Below, piece by piece: positions 56,295 to 64,000 of a stretch of DNA of 64,000 nt (position 1 is its first letter; every line of letters starts with the position of its first letter). The position numbers and the translations under genes were made by a program. The notes under the pieces were generated by a model that did not search any database, was not told where the DNA came from, and saw nothing but the letters and a program-made list of their open reading frames with translations. Source of the DNA: Raphanus sativus (lineage: Eukaryota > Streptophyta > Magnoliopsida > Brassicales > Brassicaceae); NCBI RefSeq assembly GCF_000801105.2, contig NC_079519.1, positions 28,991,288-29,055,287 on the forward strand, read 5' to 3'.

Positions 56295-56971
56295 TAGGGC
56301 TGGGCAAAAAATCCGAACCCGAAAAACTGAACCGAACCCGATCCGAAAAAGTAGCACCGAACCCGAACCGAAATTGATTAAATATCCGAACGGGTTCAAA
56401 ATTTCGGTATTTAAAGAACCGAAACCGAACCCGATCCGAACCGAAGTATTTTGGGTACCCGAATGTATCCGCAATAAATTTATATACTTAAATATATACA
56501 TTATTTTTATATATAATGTATATTAAAATATTAAAAATATATAAAATACCTTTAAGTTTTCCAAAATACTCGAAATATATGCAAATAGTCAAAAGTAAAT
56601 ATTTAAAATAGTTAAAGTATACTGAAAACACTAAAAATAGTTAAATATCTATTGATTCTTTATCCAAATATTCAAAGAAAACCAATTTATATGTTAAATT
56701 AAGGTATTTTGACATATATGTTATGAAAATTTATATGTAATATATTATCTTTCTTATAGATTTTGAAAATTTAAAGTATATAATGAATTTTGAAAATTTA
56801 AAAACATTTTAAATGGGTTATCCGAACCCGAACCGAACCCGCAAAAATCCGAACCGAACCCGAACCGTAATTTAGAAATATCTGAATGGGACTGAAATCT
56901 TTGACCCCGAAAACCCGAAACCCGAATGAACTGAACCGAAACCCGAATAGGTACCCGAAAGCCCAGTCCTA
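56295..56971. mobile_element. hAT-type MITE, copy A, 677 bp
   Basis: Terminal inverted repeat TAGGGCTGGGC (left) and TAGGACTGGGC (right, reversed), flanked by a perfect 8-bp duplication, GATCTGGA, at 56287-56294 and 56972-56979. Subterminal zones are dense in CCGAACCCGA words, mirrored at both ends; the middle is AT-rich and non-coding. Strongly similar to copy B at 57901. Confidence 0.92.
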
Positions 56972-56979
56972 GATCTGGA

Positions 56980-57892
56980 TATGTTTCAAATAAATACAAA
57001 AGCAGACCATCATCTACTTTATAATAAATAAACTCTTAGCTATTAAGGTAATGATTGTTTTTCTAATTTTTAGATTTTGGCTTATGATTTTTTGTTTTTA
57101 GTTATTATATTTTGGTTTATGATTTTGTTATAGACTTTAGTTTTGAAAAAAAATTAATAGTGATTTTAGATTTTAGATTCCAGATTTTGGCTTTTTAGTT
57201 AATAAATAAAATAAAATTTAAAAGTAAAATATAATGAAAAATAAAAAGAATTAAGATCATACATTTGATGAATTCGTTTCTAAAACAAAATTCTGCATTC
57301 ATATTTCGGTGGTTATTCAAAAACAAAGCCAAAAGACATTTTAAAAACTACAAGCAATCAGTCTCTAAAATAATAAGATTATTCTATTTGGGAGACAATT
57401 TGTCGAATTAAACAGACCAAGACAGGTAAGTCCATGTGTCCAGCAATTCTGAGATGATTTGGCTTCTTCTCTGTTTATTTTGGGATATCCAAATACTGGA
57501 TACTCATTTCATTTCTAATAAAATTATATCATAAACTGATATAAAATAATAATAACTAAAAGTTTAGTTTATGCAACTTATATGTTTTTCTAAGCATTGG
57601 CTGTATTATATTATCTCTTTATTCGGTACTGTGAATGAAATTGGAAATCAGTAGTTGAAATTATCATATCACATTTTCTTTACTAAATTTTAAACAGTTG
57701 TCTTTAATAAAAATTGTTTTTAGAAAGAGTCTTTATGAAAGTTAAGGGAATACGAATTTCCTTTCTTTTCTTTTTTATTCTGGGAAGCGCTTTATGAAAG
57801 CTAAGGAATACAAATTATTCAAAGTTGATACTTTTGGTCTCCATACATATATATGAGAAAACCGCATAGAAAGCTTCTAAAGTGATTAACCA
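56980..57892. other. AT-rich spacer between the two hAT copies
   Basis: No gene seen. Repeated TTTTAGATTTTGG/TTATGATTTT words near 57060-57195. Confidence 0.5.
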
Positions 57893-57900
57893 CTTACGAT

Positions 57901-58573
57901 TAGGGCTGGGCAAAAAATCCGAACCCGAAAAACTGAACCGAACCCGATCCGAAAAAGTAGCACCGAACCCGAACCGAAATTGATTAAATATCCGAACGGG
58001 TTCAAATTTTCGGTATTTAAAGAACCGAACCCGATCCGAACCGAAATATTTTGGGTACCCGAATGTATCCGAAATAAATTTATATACTTAAATATATACA
58101 TTATTTTTATATATAATGTATATTAAAAATATTAAAAATATATAAGATACCTTTAAGTTTTCCAAAATACTCGGAAAATATATGCAAATAGTCAAAAGTA
58201 AATGTTTAAAATAGCTAAAATATATTGAAAACACCAAAATAGTTAAATATCTATTGATTTTTTATCCAAATATTTAAAGAAAACCAATTTATATGTTAAA
58301 TTAAGGTATTTTGACATATATGTTATGAAAATTTATATGTAAGATATTATCTTTCTTATAGATTATGAAAATTTAAAGTATATAATGAATTTTGAAAATT
58401 TAAAAACATTTTAAATGGGTTATCCGAACCCGAACCGAACCCGCAAAGATCCGAACCGAACACGAACCGAAATTTAGAAATATTCGAATGGGGCTAAAAT
58501 CTTTGACCCCGAAAACCCGAAATCCGAATGGACTGAACCGAAACCCGAATGGGTACCCGAACGCCCAGCCCTA
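57901..58573. mobile_element. hAT-type MITE, copy B, 673 bp
   Basis: Perfect terminal repeat TAGGGCTGGGC at both ends, flanked by the 8-bp duplication CTTACGAT at 57893-57900 and 58574-58581. It aligns with copy A along its whole length with mostly single-base differences and a 12-base gap near 58022. The different target duplications show two independent insertions in the same orientation. Confidence 0.93.
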
Positions 58574-58581
58574 CTTACGAT

Positions 58582-59329
58582 TATATAACTAACATTTTTA
58601 ATCATTAAAATGATATTTATATACCTCAACATTTTTAAAGTAGTTTTATTTGTTCATCACATCATAATTTGATGAGTACTATTCATTTACTAGTAAAAAA
58701 ACAAAGAAGTGATAGATTTTATAAGTTTTAGTATAAATAAAATATTAGAATTCTGTTAGTCTAGTGGATAAAAAACATCTTGCGCACTCTCATTTTCATA
58801 GGTTCGATACTTTCCATATGCATTTTTATTTTAGTTTACAAAAAAAAATGTAAATAAAATAATAATTATAGATAAACTTGATTTGTTTTTGTTCTTAAAT
58901 ACTTAAATAATAAGAAATCTCGATTGGGCGTCAACTAAACTTTTTTTTTGGTTTTTAGTAGCAGCAAACATTCTCAGTAGAATTTCCAGGAAAACCACAA
59001 GCAAACAGTTCTATGATTTTGTTGTTATGATTGAATGTACTAAAACATTATCTATTCACAAACTATATCAGTATCTCATCGTCTATAGTTTCCAAACAAA
59101 TTGGTACCTATTCGAACTCGTTTACATATGATTCCCTTTTTAATATGATCGATTTTTTTCAGTTTGAACAAAATTTTGATTTGCTGCAGAAACCTTTTTT
59201 AATAATTGTAAAATTAAATAAACTCAAAAACGTGTTTCTTTTTTTTTCAGTAGAATGTAAAATTAATTCGTGATGAAAAAATGGTTTTTTTGTTTAACTT
59301 GTTGTATCATTTTCTTTTACTTTTTTTTT
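58582..59329. other. Intergenic sequence with a tRNA-like relic
   Basis: Apart from the tRNA-like segment at 58757-58810, nothing recognised; the 80-codon frame near 59031 has no motif. Confidence 0.45.
58757..58810 (+). mobile_element. tRNA-like/SINE relic
   Basis: Box A-like TAGTCTAGTGGATA at about 58758-58771 and box B GGTTCGATAC at 58801-58810 have tRNA-like spacing, followed after about 30 bases by an A run at 58840-58848. There is no acceptor-stem pairing that would support a functional tRNA. A truncated SINE is the best reading. Confidence 0.5.
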
Positions 59330-60300
59330 GAAACTACCAGCCATTTTTCTTAGTTTTAGGGGCTATTTGATTGTTTGCACAATGAGAAGTGTGTAGTGAT
59401 GAGTATTTTTTTCTACTTTCTAGTAACACCAAAACTAGAAAGAAGGCAAGAAAACAGAGGGTTAAATCTGAGCAGGCAGTTCGAGGTCTTGCGGCTAACC
59501 ATAGTACCATACCCGTACTTCGTCGATCAGTTGATCTGCTGACTGCTGTGGTTGTCATGAGTATCATGTCTCCAAGCATTTCGTTCCCGCCATATGGTAT
59601 GAACAGAGACTTGGAAGACATACTAATGAATGTTACGAGATGATCGCATGTAGTGTCCATGATGAAAGCCATGATTTCCCTCCAGTCTATAGTAAAATCA
59701 TCTCCTAGCAGGCTGCGTGTGAGCGAAGTCCAGATAGTCTGAGTGAGAAGGACCATGAATAGAATAAGTGGTCTCTAGTCTCTACTGGGTCTTGAGAGAA
59801 TCTACACACCATGCTGAAACAAGCGTTTCGCTTGTGCACTGCAAGCCAAGTGCAGAACATCTAACGAGGAGTGCATGGGGAAAACCATATACTTCTATAT
59901 GCCATTGAACCTCCGGTGATGATTGATGAACCCATAGATGGTTCCATGTTTCCTTTGTACGAAATCTTGGTTTGTAGGTGTCTCCTTTAGCTTTCCATAG
60001 CACTTTTGTCTTCTACCAATTGGTCATGCTCTTTATACTTTGCTAGAAGGAGTTGCTCAATCGTTGCAACTGATCATCCCTGTGCCTCCGCCTTTGTCTG
60101 ATGGACCATACTTCTGTTACTGTTGCGTTAATTAGTATATCCATATCGATCACTCCCCTCCTGCCTGTAATATCAATTAAACAGCCTTGTTATGAACCAA
60201 GAAGCTGTAGATTTAAACCACATATCTTCTATCAGTATCTACAACGAAAGTATAGGTAGTCTTGAGTTTCCAGCGGATTCTTGCATAGAATATATTAACT
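59330..60300 (-). pseudogene. Decayed LINE ORF2 C-terminal region (zinc-binding RVT part), minus strand
   Basis: Minus-strand frames at 59782-60003 read YKPRFRTKETWNHLWVHQ then VQWHIEVYGFPHALLVR, and 59334-59756 read TIWTSLTRSLLGDDFTIDWR then HLVTFISMSS. These match in order the zf-RVT region of Brassicaceae L1-type LINEs (TWNHLR...V.WYK.VWF, then W..L...LLG..FT.DW). Frameshifts and stops separate the pieces, and Cys/His ligands are partly lost. Upstream (60000-60300) an RRRRHRDDQLQ-like block also fits. Non-functional. Confidence 0.68.
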
Positions 60301-61560
60301 TAATCTTCTGTAAACATCTTTTGTGTATTGGCTAGGGCAAAGTGATAACATAGTTCATAGTTCTTGGGAATGGCATACGAGAATCAATTCTCAGTTTAGT
60401 GCACAATTAGGGTGCGCTGCATGCTAAAATTGGCTTGACCTACGTATCTCCTTTTCCTTTTGACAACCTCGCATCATCCCTTGGTGTAAGGCCTTGTGCA
60501 CGCAATTTTGTATATATGAGTATGTTCAAACTCGTAACTCTATATATGACGCCTTCTTCTGTAAGTCTGTACTGCCAGCAGCCAGCTCCACTTGAATATC
60601 CACATTGATACCAAGTTTAACGCATGTTAGGTCGATCAAGTTCCTAATTCTCTCGGTCTTCTCTTATCATTTTTAATCGTTTCTACAATAGTTGAATAAA
60701 ATTTAGCGACTCTGGAGGGTTTTGGATAGATATACTAATCGCAAGAGGCAAAGACGTTTATATTTTTCCTCATCATCAATCAATTGAAAAAGAAGGACCA
60801 CTTGCTTATAATATGAAGTGTTAAGATGACTTCATCAAAAGGCTTATACTGTGCTAGTAAATAAAGACAACACTCTATAAATTAAACCATGTAGCAAATC
60901 TCACTGAAGGAGTAAATCGTTTCACATAAGTTTGTGTCCTCGGATGAAACTGACTAGCGGCTTTCCTTCAATGAATGGTTGTAGAAAAGCAAAGGAGATT
61001 CTGGCAGGGATTGAGAGTAACAGCCAAATACCTTAATAAAAATGTCCCAACCAATAATATGGAGTTATATAGAGACAGATAGTTGTAGTTTTACCAACCT
61101 ATATATATGTGGGAATATAATATGTAATAAAAAATAAAAAGCTTAAAACAGTTAGCACTGAGACAGAAGATTACAACTAGGTTTTCTATATAATTTGAAA
61201 TCTTCTTTTCATTTTTCATGGATAAAATTATAGAAAAAGCCAACAAGATAGAATTTTCAGATGTGTGACCAAAACAAAAACAAATTCCCAAAATGAAGAA
61301 AAATAAACAAAATAACAATTCTTCAGTTTTTGTTAGGTCCAATAATTATAATTAAAATGATTTTTAAATGCCTCGTGTTTACTCTCTCTCTCTATTCCAG
61401 AGAAAGGAATAAAAAAAGATCTCTTGGCTGATATTTTTTTTTTCTGCTTGCCTTCGCTTTGCTTTGCTTTTCCTCTCCACAATATTCTTTTTTTTTTTAA
61501 ATAAATAATATTGAATCTTTCGCTTCTCTGCAAATCTCATCGTTCTCGTCGCGCTGAGTG
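60301..61560. other. Intergenic sequence and CDS1 upstream region
   Basis: The first few hundred bases may still be LINE remnant. CT-rich tracts at 61381-61400 and around 61440-61500 precede the CDS1 transcription unit. No other gene seen. Confidence 0.45.
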
Positions 61561-61905
61561 TGTGTGTTTCTCCGATCTCCGCCTATTCAAAACCTCGCGA
61601 AAAAGGTATGCGCGAAAAAAAATCAAACTTTTGAATTCGAATTGGTCTCACTTGCACACTTTCGAATCTCTTCACTCTAGTCTAGTATTAATCGTGTTCC
61701 GAAGCCGATTAAAATTAATTTCCTCTATTGGATGGAATCTGAGTTGAATCGAACCCTGGTTGCCATGCTAAAATCCAAACACTCGTTCTCATCTTCGAAT
61801 CTGATGGTTTATGTATATATTTTTGGTTTGGTTTGTAAGCTCTTTGGGAAGATCAGATGTTCTCCTCTTAGATTCAATCCGGCAAAAACCTAATCAGAGA
61901 AAGAC

Positions 61906-63906
61906 ATGGAAGAGGAGAGCTCCCCTTCGACACCAGTACAAAGGCTTAGGCATCGAAAACGCTCCTCTACTGAGGTTCCTCTCTTTTCTTTTCATTTATA
62001 TGCCTTTTCAATCTGATATGACTATTAATTAGTTGGAGATCTGTTATATAGACTGTGGTGTTTAGCTTAGTTACTGCTAATAAGTCTGTTAATAAGCCTC
62101 TAGGTGGAAAACGTTACTGTCTCTGCCCAATGAGTCTGTTACTGCTAGGGGTTCTAGGATGCCAGATACTAATGACAATATGTCGAACAACTGCTGTGCG
62201 GTCCTAATAATAACAAAAAACATATAGATATATTGAGATTTTTGTTACTATTAACTGCCATGTGTAAAATATTTCTTGTAACCGTAACGTATTCTGAAAA
62301 ACTACTTCCAATAATAAAGATCCCTCTTTACTTGTGGACGTAGCCAATTTGATGAACCTTGTTACATTTGTGTGTTATTTTTTTTTTAGCCAATAATGAC
62401 CCCACTGTATCATTCTCGCATCCGTTATAACAGTAACACTCATGGTAAACTAGTTTCATCGATGTTAAAAAAAAAAGGTGAAAGTAAAAGTTGATGAGTT
62501 TCTTTTCTTGTCTTGTTTTGCGGTTATTTTGATTAGATTCTGGATGGGGATAAAGTGAGTGCAAGCCCTCTGCTTGTTAACGATCGAAACAAGTACAAAT
62601 CTTTCATGGTCCGGACTTACTCTACGCTATGGATGATCGGCGGTTTTGTCATGGTTGTCTACATGGGGCATCTCTACATCACTGCCATGGTGCTTGTTAT
62701 CCAGATCTTCATGGCCAAAGAGCTCTTTAATCTGCTCAGGAAAGCACCTGAGGATAAATGTCTCCCCGGGATCAAACAGCTGAACTGGTACCTGTTGTTT
62801 AGACTATATTGGCTCAGATGATTTATTAATAATCTTATTAACACGTGTTTGTTTGTTTTCTCTGCAGGCACTTCTTTTTCACTGCCATGCTTTTCGTGTA
62901 TGGCAGGATCCTTAGTCAACGGTTAGCTAATACTGTGACTGCAGACCAGTTCCTCTACAGGCTTGTCAGTGGTCTAATCAAATACCACATGGCTATCTGT
63001 TACTTCTTGTATATTATAGGTTACTCTCTTGCTTCACTATCTTGTTTTTTTTTTTTTTGTGGATTCTGGTTTTTAATCGTCTGCGAAAAGGGTCTTAATC
63101 CCTTTGATTAAGGAGTCTGCTTTTAATGTAATTGTAATGAATCTCAGGTTTCATGTGGTTCATTCTGACATTAAAGAAGAAGATGTACAAGTACCAGTTT
63201 GGCCAATATGCATGGACCCACATGATTTTGATAGTCGTCTTTACTCAGTCCTCCTTCACTGTTGCCAACATATTCGAAGGAATCTTCTGGTACGTTTATA
63301 ACAATTCCAACATATTATAAAATTAATAATCTCGACCACCTTGCTTCCTACACTTTCACATTTTTGGCCCCAATCTGGTTTTACTTTTGTTCTTTGTTAA
63401 AAAAATGTAACTGTCTTCTTGATTGATCAGTTTCCCCTTTTGAACTGCAGGTTTCTTCTTCCGGCATCTTTGATTATAATCAACGACATCTTTGCTTACA
63501 TTTTCGGTTTCTTCTTTGGAAGAACACCCTTGATAAAGCTGTCTCCTAAGAAAACATGGGAGGGCTTCATCGGAGCCTCTGTAACAACCATCATCTCTGC
63601 ATTTGTTGTGAGTATTGGTTACCTCTTTCCCTATTATTCATTTCATTGTAACTTCACCAAACCCTCTGAATGTTCTGTATGCGTAATGTTTCAGCTGGCA
63701 AATGTTTTGGGTCGTTTCCCATGGTTGACATGCCCGCGTCAGGTTAGTCCTTAAATTGACACTGATCTTAAACCTGATCTTTGAGGGAACTTACATTAAA
63801 TCTTTGAATCATTCTGCAGGATTTGTCCACTGGCTGGCTACAATGTGATGCTGATCCATTGTTCAAACCTGAACCTTTTACTTTACCTGCGTGGATTCCT
63901 GGATGG
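61906..63906 (+). CDS. CDP-diacylglycerol synthase 1 (5' part, gene continues off the right edge)
   Basis: Seven coding exons are visible: 61906-61974, 62537-62787, 62868-63019, 63148-63289, 63451-63607, 63695-63742 and 63820-63906, all GT-AG and in phase, together 302 codons of a protein usually about 420. The enzyme makes CDP-diacylglycerol from CTP and phosphatidate, the branch point to phosphatidylinositol and phosphatidylglycerol, in the ER membrane. The N-terminus is basic and cytosolic ([13 protein letters not shown]). Next come several membrane segments ([48 protein letters not shown]) and the conserved [20 protein letters not shown] block. The CDP-alcohol signature near the C-terminus is beyond the window. 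A 5' UTR intron is likely: a donor (AAAAAG|GTATGC) is at about 61604. Gene order and sequence point to At1g62430. Confidence 0.92.
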
Positions 63907-64000
63907 GTAAGATTTAGTATAATGTTACATTGCTTACAAGAAACTCACCCATGTTCAAGAAGACATAATTATAACTGTTCAGACATTCTGGAAACTTTCT

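Noticed and set aside
58757..58810. Functional tRNA gene
   Set aside because: Boxes A and B are present but no acceptor or anticodon stem pairs properly; kept only as a SINE/tRNA relic.
1..64000. CRISPR array or bacterial operon
   Set aside because: Regular spacers are absent; introns, TATA boxes and plant gene families show a nuclear plant genome. The 64-bp array at 37905 is contiguous, with no unique spacers.
1..64000. Intact LTR retrotransposon
   Set aside because: No pair of long terminal repeats with TG...CA ends and 5-bp duplication, primer-binding site or gag-pol frame was found.

Overview
The window is nuclear DNA from a flowering plant of the mustard family (Brassicaceae). The host genes match, in order and orientation, a stretch of Arabidopsis thaliana chromosome 1 running from about At1g62510 down to At1g62430. 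The intergenic space is much larger than in Arabidopsis and is AT-rich and full of transposons, so a Brassica/Raphanus-type genome is likely. I cannot name the species from sequence alone.

Host genes, left to right: a short hybrid proline-rich 8-cysteine wall protein (14.4 kb, +); a Gly/His/Pro-rich 8-cysteine protein like At1g62500 (19.1-20.1 kb, -); an intronless mTERF-family gene for an organelle protein (24.6-26.0 kb, +); a two-exon gene for a very acidic repeat protein like At1g62480 (26.2-27.2 kb, -); a five-exon Rho GDP-dissociation inhibitor like At1g62450 (46.5-48.4 kb, +); a leucine-rich repeat extensin, LRX2/At1g62440 (49.4-51.7 kb, -); and the first seven coding exons of CDP-diacylglycerol synthase CDS1/At1g62430 (61.9-63.9 kb, +), which runs off the right edge. 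Three of the seven (two 8-cysteine proline-rich proteins and LRX2) are secreted or wall proteins. The genes are independent transcription units, not an operon.

The rest is mobile and rearranged DNA. Several elements can be delimited to the base by terminal repeats and target-site duplications: a tRNA-derived SINE (0.7 kb); a foldback Mutator-like element (5.3-6.5 kb); Helitrons, including two head-to-tail tandem copies (13.0-13.4 kb) and a 503-bp minus-strand copy (16.0-16.5 kb); PIF/Harbinger elements, including a 3-kb one that carries only the Myb/SANT accessory gene (28.8-31.8 kb); hAT-type elements with perfect 8-bp duplications (35.1, 56.3, 57.9 kb); a 4-kb Mutator/VANDAL-like element whose body is saturated with a TTTATAA motif (36.1-40.0 kb); and decayed LINE fragments (42.8, 59.3 kb). 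The 19 kb between the acidic-protein gene and RhoGDI has no host gene; it holds transposons plus a plastid ndhB fragment framed by two near-identical 165-bp direct repeats.

The least explained signal is a scatter of about a dozen very small insertions, 15-26 bp long, each a poly(T) or poly(A) run plus a few bases such as GTTAC or GTC, and each flanked by an 11-17 bp direct repeat. They look like LINE/SINE insertions reduced to little more than the tail.
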